From assembly GCA_002685335.1 (NCBI GenBank), contig NYWY01000051.1, positions 1-26,951 of the forward strand: a stretch of 26,951 nucleotides of DNA, in the 5' to 3' direction. Within the stretch, counting starts at the first letter, position 1; every line of letters begins with the position of its first letter. Both the position numbers and the translations under genes were made by a program. This document shows, piece after piece, positions 8,009 to 16,295 of the stretch. The stretch is from Planctomycetaceae bacterium (GTDB taxonomy: Bacteria > Planctomycetota > Phycisphaerae > Phycisphaerales > SM1A02). Under the pieces are notes generated by a model. The model was not told the DNA's origin, made no database searches, and saw only the letters and a list, made by a program, of their open reading frames with translations.

Positions 8009-8806
8009 TCAGGCGGGGGACTCCGAAGAAGGTGGCGCTTCCGAGGCGTCGTTCTCATCGGTTCCGGCATGCCCCTCAGCCGCGAGATCGAGGAGATGTT
8101 CGACATCTCCGGAATCGACGCCAGGTGGATTCGATCCTCGTAACGCATCGCGGGCGAGCTCGACCGCGCGGGGGCTCAGAGGTCCGGTCAGGGTGGCATG
8201 CTCGTCGACGTCGTTCAGATGTTCGAGGGTCGAATCCAGCCGCCCTCGATCGTAGAGATCCCTGAAGACCGCGACCGCTTCGGGTTCGTACCAGCTACCA
8301 GCGTGGGATTCGAGGTCCAGGATGGCTCTTCGGGCCGACGCATCTCCTCGAGCATCCCGGTAGGGGCGGAGGCTGGTCATCGCATCGAACCCGTCGATCA
8401 CCGCGAACCAGCGGGCGGCCAGTGGAATCTGTTCGCCGGCGAGCCCATCGGGATACCCGCTTCCATCAATTCGTTCGTGATGACTTCGAACCACATCGAG
8501 AATCAGCGGCTCGCTGACCTGCATCCGCCGAAGCCGCTCGTATCCCGTCACGGTGTGCTGTTGAATGACCCGGAACTCCTCGGAATCGAGTCGGCCGGGC
8601 TTGCCGAGGATGTCTCCGGGGACATCGATCTTGCCCAGATCGTGGAGAACCGCGCCAAGCATGAAGTTCATCAGCCTCGGCGTATCGAGCCTGGCTGCCT
8701 CCGCTACGGCCTGGGCGTACATGGTGACCCGCCAGGTGTGAGCCGCAGTGCTGCGGTCCTTCAACTCGACGATTCGACCAAGAGCATTGGCGAGTTCAAA
8801 ATCCAC
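8009..8806 (-). CDS. Stand-alone HD-GYP domain phosphodiesterase
   Basis: A 265-residue protein that begins almost directly with the HD-GYP domain; there is no receiver or sensor domain. The metal and substrate motifs are present: AAHTWRV, HDLGKIDVPGDILGKPGRL, the HH pair before ERIDGSGYPDGL (the GYP signature), and DGFDAMTSLRPYR. An active cyclic-di-GMP (or related dinucleotide) phosphodiesterase is therefore expected. The C-terminal 80 residues are a helical region ending in an acidic Ser/Pro-rich tail. The start is GTG at 8806, placed in the 3' arm of a perfect hairpin (8804-8830). With no N-terminal sensor, control may come from expression or from partner proteins. Confidence 0.9.
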   Translation of the reverse strand: MDFELANALGRIVELKDRSTAAHTWRVTMYAQAVAEAARLDTPRLMNFMLGAVLHDLGKIDVPGDILGKPGRLDSEEFRVIQQHTVTGYERLRRMQVSEPLILDVVRSHHERIDGSGYPDGLAGEQIPLAARWFAVIDGFDAMTSLRPYRDARGDASARRAILDLESHAGSWYEPEAVAVFRDLYDRGRLDSTLEHLNDVDEHATLTGPLSPRAVELARDALRGSNPPGVDSGDVEHLLDLAAEGHAGTDENDASEAPPSSESPA

Positions 8807-8830
8807 CCTCGGAGCCTAGCACCGAGGGTG
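8804..8830 (-). promoter_or_regulatory. Hairpin enclosing the GTG start of the HD-GYP gene
   Basis: CACCCTCGG and CCGAGGGTG form a perfect 9-bp inverted repeat with a 9-base loop. In the minus-strand mRNA the start codon GUG is the last three bases of the 3' arm and GAGG lies just ahead of it, so the folded form would hide the ribosome-binding region. This could be a translational switch; alternatively the GTG may be wrong. Confidence 0.45.
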
Positions 8831-8839
8831 CCCCCGCGG

Positions 8840-9094
8840 TGATTGCGACGAAAATATCTGATTTGTGCGCTCTTTCGACTCGTTCCACGCATGTCCCTTC
8901 GGAGGGGATTCGTTCGACGGATCCTTTCCACCGTTCGGCCGGGGCAGACCGATCGGACGGCAGCGTCGAGAGAGATTTTGGGGAATAGACGAGGATGCGC
9001 CGTCTGGGGAGTCGGCCCGTCAAGGCTGTCGCAGATATGCCGACAGGACTCGTTGATGGCACGGCCGCGAACATCCGCGGCCGTGTCGTTTTTT
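8840..9094 (+). ncRNA. Candidate small RNA ending in an orphan terminator
   Basis: The 339-bp gap between the HD-GYP gene and the 9146 gene has no convincing protein gene. On the plus strand it ends in an excellent terminator. Just before it, GAGTC (9009-9013) and CTGTCG (9026-9031) pair with the adjacent CGACAG-GACTC (9041-9051), giving an 11-bp interrupted stem. A 63-codon GTG frame (8865-9056) stops next to the terminator, but its composition (AGA, ATA and TGT codons, no domain) is unlike the neighbours. The 5' end is not defined and no clear promoter is seen, so the boundaries are approximate. It does not carry motifs I recognise from RNase P, tmRNA, SRP RNA or 6S RNA. Confidence 0.4.
9058..9094 (+). 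terminator. Rho-independent terminator without an assigned gene
   Basis: A 10-bp perfect stem (CACGGCCGCG at 9060-9069 with CGCGGCCGTG at 9076-9085), extended by G-U and G-C pairs, encloses the loop AACATC. TCG and six T residues follow (9089-9094). The direction is plus strand; the minus side lacks a T run. Confidence 0.9.
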
Positions 9095-9145
9095 GCGATG
9101 ACGGGTTTCAGGCAGTCGGGCTGAACATCGAATCGGGCTTCGGTA

Positions 9146-9898
9146 TCAGCAGGGCCGGGAGAGGATGGCCCGACGAATCGGAACCAGAACCGACGGAATC
9201 AGCCGTTCCTCGACCAGACGCTCGGAATGACCGGCCAGTCGGGCGAACAGGGATGGGAGTTCGTCCAGCGATTTGATGGGCCCCGACGCGCGGGCGGTCA
9301 GGTACACGCTGATGGGCTCGGTGCCTTCGGTGCCTGGAACTCCAGTGCGGCCGCGAGCCGGTCGGGACTTGATTTCGAAGAACGCCTGCATTCGAGGATC
9401 GTCGTCCAGGGCGATTCCGAGGAGAGGCTGGGCTTCCACCAGGCGCTCGCGATCTCGATCCACCAGTTCCGCGAGAGGCGAATCGGCGAGCAAGGCTTCG
9501 AACACGATCTCGTCGCGGTCTCGGTCGGCCTCGAAGTCGAAGCCGAAGACCAATTCGATGTGGTCGAGATCGAGGGGGCTCACCGAGAGGTAGTAGGGCG
9601 CGATGTCGAGGAGCGAACGATGGAGACGGTACGCCTCGTCGAGGGATTGAGGGTTGACGAAACCACTGCGGAGGGTGGTCTGCCGGAGTGCCACCCAGCT
9701 GTAGGTCCCATCGACGTCTTCGGATTCGAGGGCGTATTCGCCCTCGTAGCGTCGAAGCCGCTCGAGTCGGGGAAATTGTTTCTGGATGCGTCCGAAGAGG
9801 TCCAGAACAGCCTCACGTCCCTCCGGCACGTCCATCGTGACCGCGATCTTCTGATTCACGTAGAAGTCGTTGCAGATCCCGGCAAGGTGCGCATCCAC
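9146..9898 (-). CDS. Protein of unknown function (about 250 residues)
   Basis: From a GTG at 9898 (GGAG ten bases upstream) this encodes 250 residues. The frame stays open to an ATG at 10042 inside the upstream gene, but the extra 48 residues look non-coding (RSRGSLERSR-like). The sequence contains CNDFYVNQKIAVTMDVPEG, a helix GREAVLDLFGRIQKQFPRLERL, YSWVALRQTTLRSGFVNP, and YYLSVSPLDLDHIELVFGF followed by an acidic FEADRDRDEIV segment. The mixed alpha/beta pattern has no signal or membrane helix, so the protein is probably cytoplasmic. I believe similar proteins occur in other planctomycetes, but cannot verify that here. The function is unknown and the genes around it are unrelated. Confidence 0.8.
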   Translation of the reverse strand: MDAHLAGICNDFYVNQKIAVTMDVPEGREAVLDLFGRIQKQFPRLERLRRYEGEYALESEDVDGTYSWVALRQTTLRSGFVNPQSLDEAYRLHRSLLDIAPYYLSVSPLDLDHIELVFGFDFEADRDRDEIVFEALLADSPLAELVDRDRERLVEAQPLLGIALDDDPRMQAFFEIKSRPARGRTGVPGTEGTEPISVYLTARASGPIKSLDELPSLFARLAGHSERLVEERLIPSVLVPIRRAILSRPC

Positions 9899-10019
9899 GG
9901 CAGAAGGACTCCGGCGGTCTCGGACGCCGACCCACGCGAACCGGCTACGTTCAAGGCTACCCCTCGAATTCGGCTCTCTGGCGACCGCGACACGTTCTCC
10001 ACGCGAACCGGAGGACGTT

Positions 10020-11258
10020 TCATGCGGGCCTCCGGGTCCCAAGATAGGCCCCTTGCCTCCAGAGCCACTCCATCGGCCCCATGGCGAAGCGACGGCTCCA
10101 GAGCAGGCAGAACAGAGCCACCGCCGTATAGACGAGCAGGGAGAGTCCCACGAGGCCGGTTCGGGAGATCTGGTCGAACCATCCCAGTCCCCAGTGAAGC
10201 ATCAGGGCGGAGAACACCACGCTCTCGAGGAGATACGCAGTCAGTGACATTCGACCCACCGCGGAGAAGATCCTCGAAAGCGGCATCCGACCCGCATCCA
10301 CCCGCAGGCTGATCAGGGAGACGAGACCCAGCGCGATCATCACCGCGGAGAGATTCTGGATCAGGGTCGCCACCGCACCGGGGATCGAGGCCTTGCCTTC
10401 GACCCAGAAGATCATTCCGGCTGCGATTGAAAGGAGGAGGCCGCCGGGAAGTACCGTGAACGTCATTCGTCGGCGAAGAACGCTGCCGCCGGCCCCGAAG
10501 AAGTCACGGTCATGCATCCAGCTCCCGATCAGGGCCATGCCGAGGACATGCCAGGCGAAGCCGAAGATGGAGATGATCTGGCCGAGCGCCCAACTCGATA
10601 TCCGGAAGGTCAAGGCGTCGAGGAACGGGCCGTTTCGGAATGCCGCCACCTCGGCATCGATCCAGACCGGCCGTGTCGGGTCGCCCTGAGCTTCCAGGAT
10701 CGCGTCGAATCCCCGAAGACTTCCGTCGACGGTGGAGGGATCCACGATCGGCGGACCCATCATCCCAAGCAGGCTCAGGAGCCCGACGAACACACCGGCC
10801 CCGCAGATCATCACGGCGGCCAGCACCAGGCGGACGGAGGCATCCAGGCACAGCATCGGAATCAGGAGCAGGCCGAGGCCCGCGTAAAGAAAAAGGACGT
10901 CGCCGTACCAGAGAGTGAGGACGTGCAGGAGACCGAAGACGGCGAGTAGGAGCATCCGGCGGACCCCGAAGGCCGCGAATCCGGTGTTCGCGGCGAGGCG
11001 TCTTGACCGTTGCATCGCGAGGCCGAAACCGAACAGGATCGAGAAGATCGAGATGAACTTGACCTCGGCGAACACCACCACGAGGATCGCGGTGACGCGA
11101 TCGCTCATCGAGCCGGCTCCGATGCCGCCATCAAGCACCCCTCCCAGAGGCAGGCCGAAGTAGGCGGCGTTCACGATCACGATCCCCAGCAACGCCAACC
11201 CCCGAAGCACATCGATCGAAGTGATTCGATCGGACGGTGACAGAGGTCCGGAGATCAT
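10020..11258 (-). CDS. DUF418 / YeiB-family membrane protein
   Basis: A 412-residue polytopic membrane protein with about ten hydrophobic helices. Family features in order: [20 protein letters not shown] at the N-terminus, [34 protein letters not shown] followed by [17 protein letters not shown], and the C-terminal block [11 protein letters not shown] with [16 protein letters not shown]418 proteins are predicted acyltransferase-3-related or transporter-like inner-membrane proteins; no substrate can be assigned. Its ATG overlaps the stop of the HAD gene upstream, so the two are probably translated together. Confidence 0.92.
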   Translation of the reverse strand: MISGPLSPSDRITSIDVLRGLALLGIVIVNAAYFGLPLGGVLDGGIGAGSMSDRVTAILVVVFAEVKFISIFSILFGFGLAMQRSRRLAANTGFAAFGVRRMLLLAVFGLLHVLTLWYGDVLFLYAGLGLLLIPMLCLDASVRLVLAAVMICGAGVFVGLLSLLGMMGPPIVDPSTVDGSLRGFDAILEAQGDPTRPVWIDAEVAAFRNGPFLDALTFRISSWALGQIISIFGFAWHVLGMALIGSWMHDRDFFGAGGSVLRRRMTFTVLPGGLLLSIAAGMIFWVEGKASIPGAVATLIQNLSAVMIALGLVSLISLRVDAGRMPLSRIFSAVGRMSLTAYLLESVVFSALMLHWGLGWFDQISRTGLVGLSLLVYTAVALFCLLWSRRFAMGPMEWLWRQGAYLGTRRPA

Positions 11259-11971
11259 GCGTCCCTCGACTGGAGTGTTCGGTTCAAGGCGGTGACGAAC
11301 CGATCGAGGTCTCCCAGGTCCGGCAGGAGTTCGTCCGGTTGATGGGAGGCGAGTTCGTCCATGCCGAACCGTCCGGTCGCGACCGCGATGACGCGACAGC
11401 CGCTGGCCCGCGCACAGTCGATGTCCGCCGGAGTGTCCCCCACGATGACCGCGTTCTGGGGATCGATCGGGCGGCCGAGATGCTCGGATCCCCGTTCGAT
11501 GCCGATCGGAGGAAGGCCTCTTCGAGTGGAGGCTTCGGAGCCCCAGACCCCGAAGGCGAAGTCATCGGGATCGATGCCGGCTCCCGCGACCTTCAGGCGT
11601 CCGGTCTCCGGATAATTCCCGGTCAGCAGGGCGGCGATGAACTCCGAATGATCTCGGACCCAGCGAACCGCTTCAGCCGCACCATCGAGGCCGATGACCG
11701 GTCGTTCATCCTCGATCATTCGGGCCATCAGAGTTCCGTAGGTCTCGCGGAAGCGATCATGAAGCGCTTCCGTGGGCTCGATCCCGCGTTGGGCGAGAAG
11801 TTCCCTCCAGATCAGGGGATCGAGACGCCCGGCGGTGTCGATCAATTCGATGTCATGGCGATCATGCTCGTGCCGCGGAGGATGAATCTCTTCGAGCGCG
11901 GCCTGCATGGCTCGGAGCCCGACGCCGCGGCTTCGAAGCAGGGTTCCATCGATGTCGAAGAGGATCAGCAT
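11255..11971 (-). CDS. HAD-superfamily phosphatase, phosphoglycolate-phosphatase-like
   Basis: A 238-residue haloacid dehalogenase hydrolase. Motif I is [10 protein letters not shown], motif II is LLTGNYPE (Thr), and motif IV is [20 protein letters not shown]. The helical cap between motifs I and II is of the C1 type found in phosphoglycolate phosphatases and related small-molecule phosphatases. The substrate is not decidable. The gene starts five bases after the sucC stop and its own stop overlaps the DUF418 start, so sucC, this gene and DUF418 form one transcription unit. Confidence 0.9.
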   Translation of the reverse strand: MLILFDIDGTLLRSRGVGLRAMQAALEEIHPPRHEHDRHDIELIDTAGRLDPLIWRELLAQRGIEPTEALHDRFRETYGTLMARMIEDERPVIGLDGAAEAVRWVRDHSEFIAALLTGNYPETGRLKVAGAGIDPDDFAFGVWGSEASTRRGLPPIGIERGSEHLGRPIDPQNAVIVGDTPADIDCARASGCRVIAVATGRFGMDELASHQPDELLPDLGDLDRFVTALNRTLQSRDA

Positions 11972-11976
11972 GGGAT

Positions 11977-13173
11977 TCAGCCGACCGCTTCACAGACGGT
12001 CCGAGCGGCATCCGCAAGGTCGGTCGCGGTCTGCATGGACGGAATTTCGCTCCTGGCTTCTTCGAGCATCGCCCGTGCGGCATCGACGTTGGTGCCTTCG
12101 AGTCGAACCACCAGGGGCACCTCGAAGCCGACTTCCTTCGCGGCTTCGATGATCGCGCCGGCGATGGTGTCGCACTTCATGATGCCACCGAAGATGTTCA
12201 CCAGCACACCCTGCACGCGATCGTCGCCGAGGATGATCCGGAACGCCTCGGTCACCGATTCCTTGGTCGCCGAGCCGCCGACGTCGAGGAAGTTCGCGGG
12301 ATCGCCCCCATGGAGCTTCACGATGTCCATGGTGCTCATCGCCAGTCCCGCGCCGTTGACGAGGCAGCCGATGTTGCCGTCGAGATCCACGTAGGAGAGG
12401 CCCGACGCCTCGGCTCGGACCTCGGAGGGATTCTCCTCCGCGGGATCGTGCATCGCCTGCAGGTTCTTGTGTCGGAAGAGCGCGTTGTCGTCGAAACCGA
12501 ACTTCGCGTCGATCGCCATGACCCGGCCGTCTGGAGCGCCTTCGCTCGGCGGGGTGACGATCAGGGGATTGATCTCGACCAGATCGGCATCGGTGTCGGC
12601 GTAGAGCTTCGCCAGTTTCTGCATGATCGCGGCGGCCTGCCCGATCTGCCGACCGGTGAAACCGAGCCGCTTCGCCACGGATCGTGCTTCGTAGGCTTCG
12701 AGGCCGTTGAGCGGATGGATCGGGGTCTTGAGGATCGCGTCGGGATTCTCGTGCGCCACGGTCTCGATCTCGACGCCACCCTCGGCGCTCGCGATGATCG
12801 TGTTCAGGCCGCGACTTCGATCCAAGGTGACCGCGAGGTAGAACTCCTTGGCGATGTCGACGCCTGCGGCGACGAGCAGTCGCTTCACCTCGATGCCTTC
12901 GGGCCCGGTCTGCACGGACACCATGCGGTTCCCAAGCATGAAGGTCGCGGCTTCGCGGGCTTCCTCGACGCTCTTGACCAGTTTCACGAATCCCGCCTTG
13001 CCACGACCGCCGGCGTGGACCTGAGCCTTGACCACGACCAGGGTCTCACCGGACTCCAGGATGGCACTGGCTTCCGCCACCGCATCGTCGACGGTCTCGA
13101 CCATGCGGCCGGGGGGGACCGGGATGCCGGCGTCGGAGAGGAGCTGTCGGGCCTGGTACTCGTGGATCTTCAT
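11977..13173 (-). CDS. sucC: Succinyl-CoA synthetase beta subunit (ADP-forming)
   Basis: A 398-residue ATP-grasp protein of normal family length. The N-terminus [20 protein letters not shown] and the ATP-grasp segments [31 protein letters not shown] and [17 protein letters not shown] are all intact. It catalyses, with the alpha subunit, the step succinyl-CoA + ADP + Pi to succinate + ATP + CoA in the TCA cycle. The partner gene sucD, which normally follows directly, is not here; a HAD phosphatase takes its place. A TACAAT box lies 40 bases upstream. There is no strong Shine-Dalgarno. Confidence 0.97.
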   Translation of the reverse strand: MKIHEYQARQLLSDAGIPVPPGRMVETVDDAVAEASAILESGETLVVVKAQVHAGGRGKAGFVKLVKSVEEAREAATFMLGNRMVSVQTGPEGIEVKRLLVAAGVDIAKEFYLAVTLDRSRGLNTIIASAEGGVEIETVAHENPDAILKTPIHPLNGLEAYEARSVAKRLGFTGRQIGQAAAIMQKLAKLYADTDADLVEINPLIVTPPSEGAPDGRVMAIDAKFGFDDNALFRHKNLQAMHDPAEENPSEVRAEASGLSYVDLDGNIGCLVNGAGLAMSTMDIVKLHGGDPANFLDVGGSATKESVTEAFRIILGDDRVQGVLVNIFGGIMKCDTIAGAIIEAAKEVGFEVPLVVRLEGTNVDAARAMLEEARSEIPSMQTATDLADAARTVCEAVG

Positions 13174-13212
13174 CGAATATGACTCTTGGTTGGGCGAAAA
13201 GGGTGGTCGGAG

Positions 13213-13218
13213 ATTGTA
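13213..13218 (-). promoter_or_regulatory. Candidate -10 box of the sucC promoter
   Basis: On the minus strand TACAAT stands 39 bases before the sucC ATG, in the context GGTACAATCTCCGA. The same 14-base context, with one change, precedes the small 7373 gene. No good -35 hexamer is visible at normal spacing. Confidence 0.4.
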
Positions 13219-13278
13219 CCGGGGCTGGTCCCGGTGATGGGAGGTGTTCGAGCGTGCCGACCGTCGGTGCGATGGGGA

Positions 13279-13944
13279 TCAGTCGTGGCTTCCCAACCCG
13301 CGGTGACGGTCGATGAGGCGTTTGATGCCATCGGGATCGGGGATGTCCACGATCCGGATGTCCGCGGTCCCGTCACCGGCGGCGGAATCGATCTCGAGGG
13401 TCCCGATCCCCGCGATTCGCTGCCAGACGGACTGGGTGATCCGGATGTTGCGAACGTGGGTGTGCAGAACCTCCGAGGTGCTCCGAACCACGATTCCGCG
13501 TTCGTCGATGGTTCGACGATCCGTGATCTTGAGTCGATCCCAGCGATGACCCAGCACGAAGATCCAGAGACCCCAGCCCAGTCCTGCGAGGGCGGCCGCG
13601 ATACCCGGCCACCGCGACCATTCGGGGAGTCCCCCCGACAACGAGAGGATCAGGATCGCCAGGCCTCCGATCAGGAGTCCGAGGGAACCCAGGCTGGCCA
13701 GGGGATGTCCGCGAACCAGGGCGGGGCGGACCATGCGAAGAAGTCGTTCGGCGGAATCATGGCTCGCCGGGGTTTCGCGGGGCTCGGCCGGTGGGGCGGA
13801 GCCGGTTCCCCGGGAGATGCGATTGATGTCGCCGCAGTAGGGGCAAGGCACTCGATCGGCGCCCGGATCGACTGGAAAGGATCGGTCGCAGGCGTCGCAC
13901 GACCACTCGATCATGCCTTTGGCGTCTGATTCGGATTCCGACAT
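13279..13944 (-). CDS. Zinc-ribbon and PH-domain (YdbS-like) membrane protein
   Basis: About 221 residues from the ATG at 13944. The N-terminus has a zinc-ribbon pattern (CDAC about 17 residues before CPYC). Two hydrophobic helices follow (LASLGSLGLLIGGLAIL and WPGIAAALAGLGWGLWIF). The C-terminal half is a bacterial PH domain of the bPH2 type: DRLKITDRRTIDERGIVV, TEVLHTH-like SEVLHTHVRNIRITQSVWQ, IGTLEIDSA and a closing helix IKRLIDRH. Such proteins are inner-membrane proteins of unknown role. The next gene upstream ends 35 bases before, so co-transcription is possible. A longer frame upstream (to 14088) overlaps that gene and is not credible. Confidence 0.88.
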   Translation of the reverse strand: MSESESDAKGMIEWSCDACDRSFPVDPGADRVPCPYCGDINRISRGTGSAPPAEPRETPASHDSAERLLRMVRPALVRGHPLASLGSLGLLIGGLAILILSLSGGLPEWSRWPGIAAALAGLGWGLWIFVLGHRWDRLKITDRRTIDERGIVVRSTSEVLHTHVRNIRITQSVWQRIAGIGTLEIDSAAGDGTADIRIVDIPDPDGIKRLIDRHRGLGSHD

Positions 13945-13979
13945 GGGCGGCCAAGCTCCCTGAGAGGGGTTCCGGCGAT

Positions 13980-15740
13980 TCAGGAGGAGGGAGGGACGTC
14001 GCCGGTCCCCTCCATCCAGCGGTCGGCGCAGCGACCGGTCGGTTGGCTGGTGACTTCGCCGCCTCGTTCGCGGTACTCGCCTTTCCACTCACCTCTTCGA
14101 ACCACATCAACCGCCGAAAGGAAGGCATCGACGTCGGACGCATCGTTGAAGAGTCCGATGGATGCCCGGACGGCGCCGGAGTTCGCGTCACCTTCGAGCA
14201 GGCGATCACTGTGCAGATGGGCGCAGAAGCGTCCGTTTCGGACCGCGATCGCGAATTCCTCGCCGAGGACCGCGGCGGTGAGCATGTCGGACACCCCGTC
14301 CACGTTGAAGGGGATGATGCCCACCCGTTCCTCGAGTTCGGAGGGACCGTAGAGGGTGATGCCGCCGATCGATTCAAGGCCTTCGACCATTCGTCGGAAC
14401 AGGACCATCTCGTGCCGGCGGACTTCGTCCATGGTGATCTTCTCGAGCGACTCGAGCATCACCGCCATGCCGATCGCGCCTCCGACGTTGGGCGTTCCGA
14501 ATTGATGTCGGTCGGGGCTGGCGAGCCAGGTGGCCCCGTCCTCATCGACCCGGGCCGCGACGCCTCCACCGGGGACCACGGGTTCGACCGAGTCGAGGAT
14601 GGCGCGAGGACCGATCAGGAACCCCGCGCCGAAGGGGGCGTAGGCCTTGTGTCCGGCCGCGACGAGGAAGTCGATGGCGGTCGGGTCGCCGGGAGTCCCC
14701 ATGTCGATGGGGGCATGGGCGACCAATTGGGCGGCGTCGACGCAGATGAGGGCTCCGGCCTCGTGGGCGAGGGCGGCGATCTCGTGGATCGGGGGCATCC
14801 AGCCGGTGACATTGGCGGCGCCGCTCACCGAGACCAGCTTGATGCGATCTCGTTGCAGCACCTCGCGGAGGGCGGGGAGGTCCAGCCGCTGGGTCGAATC
14901 GAGTCCCACGCGGACCACTCGTCCCCGGCGTCGATGAGGGAGGTCACTGCTGTGGTGTTCGAGGTCGGTCACCAGGACCGCGCCGGGGAGTGGTTCGACC
15001 GCATGGGCGACGAGCTCACAGGCGGCGGTGGTGTTCGATGTGAACACCACGCAGTGGTGATCGAGGTCCGCGCCCACGAATCGGGCACAGGTTCGATAGG
15101 CGTCCTCGAATCGAAGGGTCGACCGACGAGCGAGCTGGTAGGACGCCCGATGGACGTTGGCGTAGTCGAGGCTGAGGAAATCCCTGACCGCGTTCATCGC
15201 GATGTCTGGCGGATGGGTGGTCGCCGCGTGATCGAGATAGACCAGCGGTCGTTCGGTTCCGTCCAGGACCTCGACCCGGCGGCTGGTGATCGCGAAGTTC
15301 GAACGAATCGAATGCCAGTCCCGATGGTCGAGATCGTCCTCGGACTCCGTGCGTGCCTGGGAGATCGGTCCCGCGGCGATTGGTCGGGCCTCCTCCTGCC
15401 AACGACGGAATCCACCCGCGACGCTGCGGACGTCCTGGAAACCCATGTCGCGCAGGGTGAGTGCGGCAAGGGCGCTGCGGTGACCTCCGGCGCAGTAGAG
15501 GCAGATGGTGGTCGATGGATCGTCGACGATGTCAGCCACGGATTTTTCGAGCGTGCCGCGAGGCACCAGATGGGCTTTGGGAGCGATCCCGTCGGTCAGT
15601 TCATCGGGCTCTCGAAGATCGATCACCACGGCACCGGCGACCTGGAGCTCGAGGCATTCGGAAGGCGTCACTTCCGGAATCAACTCGCGAGCCGCTGCAC
15701 AGAGGTCTGCGTAGGAGGATCCGACCGAGGGTTCAGACAT
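13980..15740 (-). CDS. Rhodanese-cysteine desulfurase-like fusion protein
   Basis: A 586-residue two-domain protein from the ATG at 15740 (an ATG at 15797 would add 19 residues). Residues about 25-125 are a rhodanese domain with DLREPDEL and the active loop YCAGGHRSA (Cys83). Residues about 165-555 are a class V aminotransferase of the NifS/SufS/Csd type. Its features are YLDHAATTHPP, TSNTTAACELVAH, EHHSSDLP (261-268), DAAQLVAH (335-342), the PLP lysine in AAGHKAYAPFGAGFLIG (Lys365), and FGTPNVGGAIG. A cysteine at 506 (RNGRFCAHLH) is placed like the catalytic cysteine of SufS. The fusion suggests that persulfide sulfur is passed between domains, but this is inference. The last 25 residues are hydrophilic and unconserved-looking. 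Confidence 0.88.
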   Translation of the reverse strand: MSEPSVGSSYADLCAAARELIPEVTPSECLELQVAGAVVIDLREPDELTDGIAPKAHLVPRGTLEKSVADIVDDPSTTICLYCAGGHRSALAALTLRDMGFQDVRSVAGGFRRWQEEARPIAAGPISQARTESEDDLDHRDWHSIRSNFAITSRRVEVLDGTERPLVYLDHAATTHPPDIAMNAVRDFLSLDYANVHRASYQLARRSTLRFEDAYRTCARFVGADLDHHCVVFTSNTTAACELVAHAVEPLPGAVLVTDLEHHSSDLPHRRRGRVVRVGLDSTQRLDLPALREVLQRDRIKLVSVSGAANVTGWMPPIHEIAALAHEAGALICVDAAQLVAHAPIDMGTPGDPTAIDFLVAAGHKAYAPFGAGFLIGPRAILDSVEPVVPGGGVAARVDEDGATWLASPDRHQFGTPNVGGAIGMAVMLESLEKITMDEVRRHEMVLFRRMVEGLESIGGITLYGPSELEERVGIIPFNVDGVSDMLTAAVLGEEFAIAVRNGRFCAHLHSDRLLEGDANSGAVRASIGLFNDASDVDAFLSAVDVVRRGEWKGEYRERGGEVTSQPTGRCADRWMEGTGDVPPSS

Positions 15741-15827
15741 CCATCCATCGTACTTGACCTCGGTTCGGATAACGAGCCGGAGAGTCATCTCCGACATGCG
15801 CTCCGGAGACGAGGTCGAGCGGTGAAA

Positions 15828-16196
15828 TCAGCTCTGATCGACGAAATGCAGCTCGATGTATCGGGCCACGTAATCGAGAATGCTGGACGCCTCGGGAATC
15901 TGGGGGTTGGAAGTCGGTCCCATGGGCTCGAACCGCATCCCTCGGAATCGTTCGACCGCGTCGGTGGCACTCAGCCCGTGCTGGAGGGCGAGGCTGAAAG
16001 CCCGGCAGAAACCCTGGATGAGACCGGAAAGCGTGGAGCCCTCCTTGCTCATTTTGATGAAGATCTCGCCGGGTTGACCATCCTTGAACAAGCCGATGGT
16101 CAGGTATCCCTCATGACCGGAAATCGCGAACTTGTGGGTCACGGAGCTGCGAGTCTGAGGAAGGGACTCACGACGCGGTTCGGCAAGACTCGACAT
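15828..16196 (-). CDS. Free-standing TSCPD domain, like the C-terminus of B12-dependent ribonucleotide reductase
   Basis: A 122-residue protein that from residue 14 (LPQTRSSVTHKFAISGHEGY) to the end closely follows the C-terminal region of NrdJ-type ribonucleotide reductases. Shared features include TIGLFKDGQPGEIFIKMSKE, GSTLSGLIQGF, SLALQHGLSATDAVERF, a FEPMG motif, NPQI and SSILDYVARYIELHF. It has no catalytic ribonucleotide reductase barrel and no cysteine pair at the end; its single Cys is in GFCRAF. Either the reductase is split, with the catalytic part elsewhere, or this is a separate regulator or accessory protein. It stands alone on the minus strand with a 228-bp upstream region that carries two perfect palindromes. 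Confidence 0.85.
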   Translation of the reverse strand: MSSLAEPRRESLPQTRSSVTHKFAISGHEGYLTIGLFKDGQPGEIFIKMSKEGSTLSGLIQGFCRAFSLALQHGLSATDAVERFRGMRFEPMGPTSNPQIPEASSILDYVARYIELHFVDQS

Positions 16197-16257
16197 GGAT
16201 TCGGAGCTCCGGTTTTCCTGCTGGTCTGACTTCTACCCTCGATGATCACAACGTTCC

Positions 16258-16263
16258 ACTGTA
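16258..16263 (-). promoter_or_regulatory. Weak candidate -10 box for the TSCPD gene
   Basis: TACAGT on the minus strand, about 60 bases before the ATG at 16196. No good -35 match is seen at normal spacing, so this is only a possibility. Confidence 0.22.
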
Positions 16264-16295
16264 TTGATCGGTCACCACCGGATCCGGCCTGAAGA

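Noticed and set aside
8995..9276. Plus-strand frame across the orphan terminator
   Set aside because: It reads through the terminator hairpin and overlaps the 3' end of the minus-strand 9146 gene; its composition is not coding-like.
14043..16229. A 728-codon open frame on the plus strand
   Set aside because: It lies antisense to the rhodanese-desulfurase and TSCPD genes, whose motifs are unmistakable, and has no domain of its own. Long antisense frames are common at this G+C.
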